A DNA stretch of 41,097 nt from Bdellovibrionales bacterium. Its GTDB lineage: Bacteria > Bdellovibrionota > Bdellovibrionia > Bdellovibrionales > UBA1609. A program made the translations under genes and the position numbers. Under the pieces are notes generated by a model that was not told the DNA's origin, did no database searches, and saw only the letters and a list, made by a program, of their open reading frames with translations. The stretch spans positions 1-41,097 of the forward strand of contig JAGRAE010000005.1 of assembly GCA_020435005.1 (NCBI GenBank). The letters run 5' to 3'. Positions 34,118-41,097 of this stretch are shown here, piece after piece; within the stretch, counting starts at the first letter, position 1; each line of letters opens with the position of its first letter.

Positions 34118-34259
34118 AACTTTAACCTCACTAGAGAGGGTGTTTTTAGCAAAATATGGCTGCCCGCGCAAGCTCAAATTAATATAGATTTTCGACAACT
34201 TCTCATAAGAGCTGTCAACGCATTAAATAGATTTTTAGCTAGAATGACGGCATATTAAC

Positions 34260-34420
34260 TTTAAGGAAATGGTGCTGAGAAACACCTTTTCTGGGGGGAG
34301 GATGTCATTTTGATGTACCAAGACAGTGAAATGAGGGGAGTAGCTGGTTTGGAATTCCAAAATGACTAAAGGTTGTCAAAACATCTGTACGCACCTTAGG
34401 GGCCCCTTGGGGCCCTTTTT
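34260..34420 (+). ncRNA. Candidate small RNA or leader-peptide transcript
   Basis: Between about 34260 and the terminator at 34400-34420 the plus strand carries GGTG/CACC (34271-34274 with 34283-34286), CATTT/AAATG around 34305-34332, and the 14-base palindrome TTTGGAATTCCAAA (34348-34361). Two short frames, 14 residues (34269-34313) and 18 residues (34313-34369), meet in a TGATG overlap, with GGGGGGAGG before the second. No family of RNA (6S, SRP, tmRNA, c-di-GMP riboswitch) was recognised. The promoter is not clear; TAGAAT at 34240-34245 is a possible -10. The ends given are estimates. Confidence 0.35.
34400..34420 (+). terminator. Rho-independent terminator of an unassigned plus-strand transcript
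   Basis: GGGCCCC (34400-34406), TT, GGGGCCC (34409-34415) then five Ts. It sits 52 bases past the end of the iminopeptidase gene, which runs the other way, so it does not serve that gene. Confidence 0.75.
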
Positions 34421-34472
34421 ATAGCTAATTCAATAGTTGTGAATAACAGAGTTTAAATTAAAGGGAAGGGTT

Positions 34473-35429
34473 TCATAAATCTTTGTAACCTTCCATAATC
34501 TCTAGCATTTTTTTAGCAAGACTGCTTTCAGTTAAAGAATGGCCTGCGTCAGGGATAATATGCAATTTTGATTTAGGCCATGCCTTATGTAAATCCCAGG
34601 CACTTTCTGTGGGGCACACGATATCATAGCGACCTTGGACAATGGCACCCGTTAGGTGTTTAATTTTATCAATATTATCTATAATATAGTTTTCAGATTC
34701 CATAAAAATATTATTTATAAAATAATGGCATTCAATACGAGCAAAGGCTTCGGCAAAAAAATCACTACCAAATGTGTTTATAAGCTCTTCATCTTGAATT
34801 AATTTTGAAGTAGAGGCCTCCCAAATACTCCAAGCTTTTGCTGCTTTCATACGTGTTTCAGAGTTTTCACTGGTTAATCTTTTGTAGTAGGCCTTGATGA
34901 AATCATGTTGTTCGTCAACAGGAATAATATCTCTATAATGCTCCCAAGCCTCAGGGTATATTCTGGAAGCCCCCTCTTGATAAAACCATTTTATTTCCTG
35001 GGGTCTACATAAAAATATACCTCTTAGTGCTAAGGCCTTAACATTTTCAGGAAATTGTATGGCATAACACAAAGAAAGAGTGCTGCCCCAGCTCCCACCA
35101 AATACAATCCATTTATCAATATTAAAAAATTCTCGAATAGTATTTATATCATTTACTAAATGATGGGTTGTATTCTCACGAAGCTCGGCATGGGGAGTGC
35201 TTTTACCAGCTCCTCGTTGATCAAACAAAATTACTCGGTAGTGATTAGGGTCGAAAAAACGACGATAGACAGGGGTAATCCCACCACCTGGGCCACCGTG
35301 GAGAAAAATTACGGGTGAGCCATTGGGGTTACCCACCTCTTCAATATATAGTTCATGTAAATCTGAAACTTTTAATCGGTGTGTTTTATAGGGCTCAATA
35401 TCTGGGTACAAAAAACCTAATTCAGACAT
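34473..35429 (-). CDS. pip: Proline iminopeptidase
   Basis: A 318-residue alpha/beta hydrolase of peptidase family S33. The oxyanion motif HGGPGGG is at 44-50 and FDQRGAGKS at 69-77. The nucleophile Ser113 lies in GGSWGST; Asp269 (GRYDIVCP) and His297 (DAGHSL) complete the triad. It removes N-terminal proline from peptides in the cytoplasm, fitting use of peptides as food. The ATG at 35429 is two bases after the thiolase stop, so the pair is probably translated together. A frame to 35477 is open but belongs to the upstream gene region. Confidence 0.93.
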   Translation of the reverse strand: MSELGFLYPDIEPYKTHRLKVSDLHELYIEEVGNPNGSPVIFLHGGPGGGITPVYRRFFDPNHYRVILFDQRGAGKSTPHAELRENTTHHLVNDINTIREFFNIDKWIVFGGSWGSTLSLCYAIQFPENVKALALRGIFLCRPQEIKWFYQEGASRIYPEAWEHYRDIIPVDEQHDFIKAYYKRLTSENSETRMKAAKAWSIWEASTSKLIQDEELINTFGSDFFAEAFARIECHYFINNIFMESENYIIDNIDKIKHLTGAIVQGRYDIVCPTESAWDLHKAWPKSKLHIIPDAGHSLTESSLAKKMLEIMEGYKDL

Positions 35430-35431
35430 AA

Positions 35432-36700
35432 CTATCTTTCTATGATAGCGGTCACTCCCATTCCACCCGCTGTACATACGGAAATAAGTCCACGGCCAGA
35501 ACCCTTCTCCTTAAGAGTTTTAGCTAATGTTCCTACAATTCTAGCTCCGGTTGCTGCAAAAGGGTGACCTAGGGCTAAGCTACCACCTTTCACATTCAGT
35601 TTATTGCGATCAATAGAACCTAAGGCTTTGTCCAGACCTAATTTTTCTTTGCAAAATTCATCAGATTCCCAAGCTTTTAGTGTACACAATAATTGCGCAG
35701 CAAAAGCCTCGTGAATTTCATAAAAATCAAAGTCTTGTAATGTTAAACCATTTCGAGCTAACAAACGAGGAACGGCATAAGCTGGTGCCATTAGTAAACC
35801 TTCATCATTTACAAAATCTACAGCTGATACTTCTCCGTCTACGAAGTAAGCGAGAACTTCTAAATTATTTTTTTCGGCCCACTCTTCGGAGCCATACAAT
35901 ACCGCAGCTGCACCGTCAGTCAAAGCGGTACTGTTACCAGCAGTTAAAGTGCCTTTACCACTTTTTTTATCAAAAGCCGGACGCAATTTAGCTAGTTTTT
36001 CAACAGCTGTATCACCACGAACTATTCCGTCATGGTTAGTTCCTTTAAATGAAGTAACTAGATCTAAATAAAAGTTTTCTTCATAGGCTTTTGCTGCTTT
36101 TTGATGACTCTCAAAAGCTATTTGGTCTTGTTCTTCACGAGTAACATTCCAAGTTTTGGCCATGACTTCACAGCTTTGCCCCATGCTCATTCTTGTTCGT
36201 GGTTCAACTACTCCGGGAAAAACGGGAATAAAATGTTTAGGGCGCAATTTAAAAAAAGGTTTCGCCTTTTCCCAACCACTACGTCCGCGATAACTATCGA
36301 GCACTAATTTAGTAAAATCTTTGCCATAAACAATGGGTAGATCACTATTTGTATCTGTTCCACCGGCAATCGCACTATCAATTTGTCCTAACTTGATTTT
36401 ATTAGTAACAAGTATAGCAGCTTCTAAACTGGTTCCACAGGCTTGTTGAATGTCGTAGGCGGGAGTATCTGGAGAAAGCCCCGAGCCCATTGTGCACTCG
36501 CGCGCCAAGTTCCAGTCTCGACTATGTTTCATCACAGCTCCTAAAGCCACTTCACCTAATCTTTTGTCTCGTAAATTGTAGTTGTGAACAAGATTTTTTA
36601 AAACTTCTGTCATTAGTTCTTGATTGCCAATATTTAAATACTTGGTCATAGATTTCATAAAGGGAATTCGGGTGGATCCAAGAATGGCAGCTTTTCTCAT
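35432..36700 (-). CDS. fadI: Acetyl-CoA acyltransferase (FadI-like thiolase)
   Basis: A 422-residue thiolase. The acylated Cys88 lies in QQACGTSLEA, the second catalytic region is in EIHEAFAAQLL, the HP motif is in GGSLALGHPFAATGAR, and the final Cys is in SVCTAGGMG. Thiolase cleaves 3-ketoacyl-CoA to acetyl-CoA and a shorter acyl-CoA, the last step of beta-oxidation. The length and N-terminal sequence fit FadI better than the shorter FadA, though acetoacetyl-CoA thiolase cannot be excluded. No hydratase/dehydrogenase partner is in the window. The ATG at 36700 has AAGGAG ten bases upstream. It is co-transcribed with pip. Confidence 0.88.
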   Translation of the reverse strand: MRKAAILGSTRIPFMKSMTKYLNIGNQELMTEVLKNLVHNYNLRDKRLGEVALGAVMKHSRDWNLARECTMGSGLSPDTPAYDIQQACGTSLEAAILVTNKIKLGQIDSAIAGGTDTNSDLPIVYGKDFTKLVLDSYRGRSGWEKAKPFFKLRPKHFIPVFPGVVEPRTRMSMGQSCEVMAKTWNVTREEQDQIAFESHQKAAKAYEENFYLDLVTSFKGTNHDGIVRGDTAVEKLAKLRPAFDKKSGKGTLTAGNSTALTDGAAAVLYGSEEWAEKNNLEVLAYFVDGEVSAVDFVNDEGLLMAPAYAVPRLLARNGLTLQDFDFYEIHEAFAAQLLCTLKAWESDEFCKEKLGLDKALGSIDRNKLNVKGGSLALGHPFAATGARIVGTLAKTLKEKGSGRGLISVCTAGGMGVTAIIER

Positions 36701-36834
36701 GTTGTTAATCTCCTTAAAAGTTCCAAGTCTAAACTTGATATGCATTGTATAAAGAAAGTCATTATATTTGTACTCTTAGAAATACATATTTACACATTGC
36801 ATTCCAAAAGGTTAGCCTTTAATTGGAGGACACA

Positions 36835-38364
36835 TTGAATCCCATTGAATCGGCTGAAAAATTTTTGCAAACAGGTGAAAAATTCAGGTTGGGACATTTA
36901 GTCACTGAACAACCTCACCCCCTAACTTCTAATTTATCAGACTTAGTTGCAACAAATTTGTCTGAAGCTATTAATATGCTTAAGCAAGTAGATTTGCTCG
37001 CGTTACAAAAGTTTTCCAACTATCTCAGTGAGGTTAAACAATTAAATCAATCCATCAAAAAAGTTTTAGCATCAAACGGGCGCATTTTTTTTTGCGGTTG
37101 CGGTGCCACTGGTCGTTTATCCCTCACACTTGAACATTTATGGCGAAAAATAAATAAGAGCTCTGAAAGAGTACAAGCTTTTATGGCAGGGGGAGACGTT
37201 GCTTTAGTTCATGCTATTGAAGGATTTGAAGACTTTCCTGAGTTTGGCGCTAATCAATTAATGCAACTAGGATTTTCACAAAATGATTTACTTATTGCGA
37301 TTACAGAGGGAGGAGAAACTCCATTTGTAATTGGTGCTATTGAAAAAGCAACAAAGGTTTCACAACATAAACCTTACTTTTTATACTGTAATCCGCGTAA
37401 TGATTTAATCAGAACCGTCGAACGTTCAAGAAATGTAATTGAAAATCCAGATATAATAAACTTATGTTGGGAAGTTGGTCCCATGGGATTGGCGGGAAGT
37501 ACGCGTATGCAAGCAAGTACAGTACTCGAGTGGGGGGCTGGCCTAGCTTTATTTTTAGAACTTGAAGAAATAGAAGATGCTCATAAAAATCTAATAGAAA
37601 ACTACAAAAAGTTATCCATGGAATCCTTAGTTCATTTTATTGAAATAGAATCCTCTTTTTACAATAAAAATGAACTTATACATTATTTTGTAGATGATTT
37701 TGCCATAACCACATTTACAGATACAACTGAGCGAGCTCCAACATTCAGCTTACAAGCCTTTGCCCCTTTAGAAGGAAATATTAGCAAATTTTCCTTAAGT
37801 TATATTAGTATAATAGGAACACAATCAGCAGAAGAAGCATGGCAAGCCTTACTTTCTCGGAAACCACACTGTTTAGACTGGCAGGGAAAAAATCAATTGA
37901 GTTATGATTATTTGTATCGATTTGATTTTAGTGAGCAGGCCTATTTAAAAAGAAAAAAATTATCTAATTTAAATGTTCATAAATTTACTCTTAAAAAAGA
38001 AAGTCGAGAAATTTGTTTAGATATTAATCAAGAAGTAAAATTCAATATTTCTTTGGACTCAGAATTTTCACTTTTAGAACATTTAATACTTAAGATGATT
38101 TTAAATATTCACTCCACTTTAGTTATGGGTAAGTTGGGGCGATATAAAAATAATTTAATGACATGGGTAAAACCTAGCAATGGCAAATTAATAGATAGAG
38201 CTTCTCGCTACGTAATGCATTTATTAGAGTATGACGGGCATGTAGTATCTTATGAAGACGTAGTGAATAATTTATTTAAAGTTATGCCAGAAATTACAAG
38301 TACAGATTCTATCGTATTAGAAACTTATAAATTCATAAAAACAAATATAAATATGGAGTTTTAA
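36835..38364 (+). CDS. Long MurQ/GckR-like SIS-domain protein
   Basis: A 509-residue protein. Its first ~280 residues follow MurQ closely: LVTEQPHPLTSNLSD (residues 22-36), GCGATGRLSLTLEHLW (88-103, with Glu100 in the position of the catalytic glutamate), AIEGFEDFPE (127-136), ITEGGETPFVIGAI and the sugar-binding GSTRMQASTV. MurQ cleaves the lactyl ether of N-acetylmuramate 6-phosphate in peptidoglycan recycling. The extra ~200 C-terminal residues contain what looks like a second SIS-type unit, as in the eukaryotic glucokinase regulator GckR, so a regulatory role is an alternative. Start: TTG at 36835 has GGAGGA (36825-36830); a TTG at 36823 overlaps that site. It diverges from the thiolase and overlaps the next gene by four bases at its end. 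Confidence 0.72.
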   Translation: MNPIESAEKFLQTGEKFRLGHLVTEQPHPLTSNLSDLVATNLSEAINMLKQVDLLALQKFSNYLSEVKQLNQSIKKVLASNGRIFFCGCGATGRLSLTLEHLWRKINKSSERVQAFMAGGDVALVHAIEGFEDFPEFGANQLMQLGFSQNDLLIAITEGGETPFVIGAIEKATKVSQHKPYFLYCNPRNDLIRTVERSRNVIENPDIINLCWEVGPMGLAGSTRMQASTVLEWGAGLALFLELEEIEDAHKNLIENYKKLSMESLVHFIEIESSFYNKNELIHYFVDDFAITTFTDTTERAPTFSLQAFAPLEGNISKFSLSYISIIGTQSAEEAWQALLSRKPHCLDWQGKNQLSYDYLYRFDFSEQAYLKRKKLSNLNVHKFTLKKESREICLDINQEVKFNISLDSEFSLLEHLILKMILNIHSTLVMGKLGRYKNNLMTWVKPSNGKLIDRASRYVMHLLEYDGHVVSYEDVVNNLFKVMPEITSTDSIVLETYKFIKTNINMEF

Positions 38365-39311
38365 TTTAACCACATATAATATCCAGGCGCCCACTCGACA
38401 AGAGAAAATTTTGCCCCTGAAGTATTTAAATCAGTTGAACGATCGTTGCCACTTGGCTTAACTTTTAAAGATGCATGTTGCCAATATTCATTATTGTCAA
38501 AGATTCTTGAAACTAATGGATTTTTAAATTCAGTGTCGTTAATGTGATATAGCGTACTCATGAAAATATCAGCTCCAGTTCCTGGGTCAGTCCCTTTAAC
38601 TTTTAGCCAGTAGAGTTCATTGCTTCTAGATTTACAATAACTTTCCCAGTTTAAATTGCAAAAATAAAAATGACCAAATTCAGGACTTAAAATTGTTTTA
38701 GTGCGGTCAAAATTTGTTATTAAAGTTTTATTAGTGGTTTTGTTAAAGAGCTGTATCCAGTCCTCATTTACCATACTTGCCAGTTCTTCGGACAAGAGTT
38801 TAAACCTAATTTTTGTTGTAGAAGTGTATTTGGTTAGTTGGGATCCTTGCTCTGAGATTAAGCAAAGGGATTCTTCTCCTCGAAAAATAATAGGATAATC
38901 AGTATTCAACATATCTAAAAGTTGTTGTTGGTTAGGAGCAAATCCAGAATAAATACTAAATATTTGAGATTTAGAATCAAATATTAAAAATAAATTTAAG
39001 TCGCTATATGCAGAAAAAACGTTGCATTCATTTTGACAAACATTATAGGTTTCACCAGTTTTTTTATCTAAAAAAACGGATAACTCCTCATATTCATCTT
39101 GATCATTCTCTTTATACCCAGTTGCAATGGCATATAGTTTATTCTCTGAAACGATATTTGTCAGGTACTCAGTAACTCCATTCTTTTTCAGTTTCTTAAA
39201 TTGCAAAATGTTATTTTCTATAGATACATAAGTGGTTTCGTATTCATATATATTTACTAATATACTATTTTGATTTTCGCTATAACCAATAGTTATTTCT
39301 CCTGGTATCTG
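38361..39311 (-). pseudogene. 3' part of an amber-interrupted gene
   Basis: A 316-codon open frame directly after the TAG at 39312-39314 and in the same frame as the upstream gene. The first codons (QIPGEITIGYSENQNS) and the rest are protein-like and beta-rich, with aromatic residues and cysteines spaced as in the upstream part. There is no ATG in its first ~80 codons and no ribosome binding site; the only possible starts are rare codons such as TTG at 39206. The most economical reading is one gene cut by a single base change, or read through at the amber codon. It may instead be an independent protein translated from TTG. It converges with the SIS gene with a four-base overlap. Confidence 0.55.
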
Positions 39312-41097
39312 CTAGACTAGCTGTAAAGAATTATTTTCGATTTTGTAAAAATATAGTCCTTGATAATTATTTATTATTAAATAGTTTTGCCCTAATAAAT
39401 TCAGATTAAAGCCATCTTCTAGATTTAATTCAAAGCTAAATGAACTCCAACCTTGATCAATGTTATACATCCAAGCTTTTTGATGAGAGCTATATTGATT
39501 TTTTTGCACACATAAATAGTTTTTGCTACCCGGCCAATTTGTGAAGTTATAACAAGATTCGGGCAAAGTTATTTTTTGTTGTTTAACTAAGTCAAAATAT
39601 GTTTTCGAATTAATCCTTGCTAAATTATTTGTATCTACTTCAGCTTCGTAACCCTCAATTTTAAAGGGTAAAAAATTCCAATTTAGAGATTTGTTTTGTC
39701 GGCCCCACCTATTGTCTAAATTGGCATTAGGGTCAGACACGTACCAGGCAATATTCTTCAATAACTGTTTAAATGAAATTTTGTTACCGTTAAAATTAAA
39801 AATATTATTTAACTTAGTTTTTGTATCTGAACAATCGGCCACTTGCGGTCGCTGTTGGCAATAGGATAATGCAGAGGAGGATATTTTGCGAAGAGTTTCA
39901 TCCAAGTCAAATGTTTGCCATTTATTAAATTCTTCCGTATGGTAACCGCAGCCAATAGAGACACATTTTGAGTTTTGTACGCCATCGACTAATAGGGTCC
40001 GGTCCTTTATATAAGAGTTTAATTTTTCTTCTGTATTTTCTTTAACCGCATTAAAATTTAATGCCCAACGCTGTTCAATACTCACTTTGGGATCCGAGGA
40101 GTAAAGTTCTCCCTGCCAAATAAAATAAATGTCATCAAGTGAGATTTTCTCACTATTTAAATCATAATAGACATTGGCTTTCTTATTATGCCATATATTT
40201 TTATCTATTAGCGAACCATAACTTTTTATTAAATTCTCAACAATCCTTATTTTTTCTAAAATCCTTTTGTCTCGTGAAGGTGTGCTCCAATCTTCCCATA
40301 GGGATGTTCCAGGAGAACAATCTTGTTTTTGACAGACTTTATAACCCTCATTAACGATATCAATTCTCAAAGAAATATAATTAATAGCATCATCGATGGC
40401 TGCGAGATAAGGTTTTGATGGGTCAAAACCAGGAATTAATTTTTTGTAAATTAATAAGGCAAAATTGTCACCAGAGTATTCACTGTCATATTGTTCTAAA
40501 GAATAGTAGGGATGTTTCTCTTGAGCAAGTAATTGCCAGTCATTGCCAACCAGAATAGGCCAACGAAAACGTCGAAAACCACCATCTTCTTTCGTGGGTT
40601 GGTAAAAATCGAGAAAAGGTTCTTTGCTTAAATCACGTATAGCTTTGGGTACTGTTGACCAATATAAGGTAATGGGAATACCACCGTCTAAACTATAATC
40701 GGTTTCAGCAATAATTCTTGTGTGTCCAGAGTCACTACCAATTATTAAATGAAAAGCACCAGGTACCAATGAATCTTTACTTATATTAATTGGATAACTG
40801 TCTTCAAAAATACTATGGGTATATGTGTTATTGGCAACATAATCTAAAACAGCTCTGAACCTTTGATCTTTATGCCATATCGGATCTGTGGGTAGCCTTA
40901 ACCATTCCCTTTTCATAGATTCATGGGTCAATAATACATTTGTTCCAGGCAAAATATTCGCCACCGGTAAACTATGTTCTCTAGCAAATATCCAGCGCAA
41001 TAATGTAGCGGCATCTGCACAATCTGTGGCAATTTGATAATGGCTAAAAAAATCGTGATTAAACTCTTTTATTAACCAATCATTGTATTTTTTCTCC
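39312..41097 (-). CDS. Large protein, 5' end outside window, possible NlpC/P60-like domain
   Basis: A frame of at least 594 codons open to the window edge; the apparent start at 41000 is an internal TTG, as codons upstream to 41097 stay open and protein-like. Near the edge, ATDCADAATLLRWIFA holds a cysteine (41019-41021) and about 100 residues later LVPGAFHLIIGSDSGHTRII holds a histidine (40722-40724). A Cys followed by P-G then G-H is how NlpC/P60 and related papain-like amidases are laid out, so peptidoglycan hydrolysis is a possibility, but the match is by pattern only. The rest is beta-rich with many paired cysteines (YKVCQKQDCSPG, KCVSIGCG, SYCQQRPQVADC), suggesting an exported, disulfide-bonded protein. 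It ends at an amber codon after which the frame continues. Confidence 0.6.
   Translation of the reverse strand, partial: EKKYNDWLIKEFNHDFFSHYQIATDCADAATLLRWIFAREHSLPVANILPGTNVLLTHESMKREWLRLPTDPIWHKDQRFRAVLDYVANNTYTHSIFEDSYPINISKDSLVPGAFHLIIGSDSGHTRIIAETDYSLDGGIPITLYWSTVPKAIRDLSKEPFLDFYQPTKEDGGFRRFRWPILVGNDWQLLAQEKHPYYSLEQYDSEYSGDNFALLIYKKLIPGFDPSKPYLAAIDDAINYISLRIDIVNEGYKVCQKQDCSPGTSLWEDWSTPSRDKRILEKIRIVENLIKSYGSLIDKNIWHNKKANVYYDLNSEKISLDDIYFIWQGELYSSDPKVSIEQRWALNFNAVKENTEEKLNSYIKDRTLLVDGVQNSKCVSIGCGYHTEEFNKWQTFDLDETLRKISSSALSYCQQRPQVADCSDTKTKLNNIFNFNGNKISFKQLLKNIAWYVSDPNANLDNRWGRQNKSLNWNFLPFKIEGYEAEVDTNNLARINSKTYFDLVKQQKITLPESCYNFTNWPGSKNYLCVQKNQYSSHQKAWMYNIDQGWSSFSFELNLEDGFNLNLLGQNYLIINNYQGLYFYKIENNSLQLV

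Larger units (their letters stand above)
34118..34472. other. 355-bp gap: probable plus-strand transcript, no clear gene
   Basis: This region lies upstream of rpmE2 and downstream of the iminopeptidase. No clear protein gene is seen. Its plus strand ends in a strong terminator (34400-34420), and the sequence before it has several short self-complementary elements. The candidate RNA is listed separately. The minus strand has TTGACA (34213-34218), possibly a -35 box for rpmE2, but no matching -10 box at the right distance. Confidence 0.6.

Noticed and set aside
34200-34420. A c-di-GMP or M-box-type riboswitch
   Set aside because: No recognisable aptamer core of either class was found and no matching gene lies downstream on that strand.
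35680-35991. Plus-strand frame inside the thiolase
   Set aside because: A shadow of the well-supported minus-strand thiolase.
39207-39311. An intergenic region between two separate minus-strand genes
   Set aside because: The codons read through in the same frame from the amber stop without a break, so it is better treated as coding sequence of an interrupted gene.
1-41097. tRNA, rRNA, CRISPR, insertion sequence or phage genes
   Set aside because: No cloverleaf, rRNA segment, regular spaced repeat array, transposase or phage structural motif was seen in either strand.

Overview
The window reads as a compact, AT-rich (roughly one-third G+C by eye) Gram-negative chromosome segment. No phage, insertion-sequence, plasmid or CRISPR signature was seen. 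Many small secreted proteins of unknown family, a FadE-type acyl-CoA dehydrogenase, an AsmA-like envelope protein, lipoproteins and a barrel-like outer-membrane protein point to an envelope-rich proteobacterium in the broad sense. I lean towards a Bdellovibrionota or delta-proteobacterial relative, but this is inference because no rRNA or tRNA marker is present.

Layout. 1-2750 (minus): mgtE, a DHH nanoRNase and a Bfd-like ferredoxin. 2774-6449 (plus): greA with its own promoter, an overlapping AsmA-like gene and a secreted protein. 6446-10210: sohB, a charged secreted protein, VC0807-like and DUF3307-like membrane proteins, and a secreted protein with a 3x16-residue repeat. 10211-16433 (minus): a fused ornithine-lipid-type acyltransferase behind a very large exported or membrane-anchored protein that joins two ClpB-type AAA+ modules to an FtsH-type M41 zinc protease; this is the most unusual gene here. 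16434-19868: a gap with a long inverted repeat, then mutM, an MFS transporter, a methyltransferase and a second repeat element. 19869-26390: lipoproteins, a membrane protein, an endonuclease/phosphatase-fold lipoprotein, a barrel-like protein, a beta-helix/membrane protein, a zinc ribbon, and a TPR protein with what looks like a dead retropepsin domain. 26411-34117: rpsD with a structured leader, a PilZ membrane protein, a UMF1-type MFS, a TetR/fadE divergent pair with a clear operator, and type B rpmE2. 34118-34472: an unassigned, apparently transcribed segment with a strong terminator. 34473-41097: proline iminopeptidase, FadI-like thiolase, a long MurQ/GckR-like SIS protein, and a large secreted-type gene that is split by one in-frame amber codon and runs off the window end.

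How genes work together. FadE (with its TetR neighbour) and the FadI-like thiolase supply two beta-oxidation steps. The MurQ-like protein, iminopeptidase and possible NlpC/P60-like protein would fit scavenging of wall and protein breakdown products. Genes are tightly packed: three convergent pairs overlap by exactly four bases at their stop codons, and several starts given here are later than the longest open frame because a ribosome binding site or signal peptide decides them.

All functional calls rest on motif reading by eye. No database search was possible.
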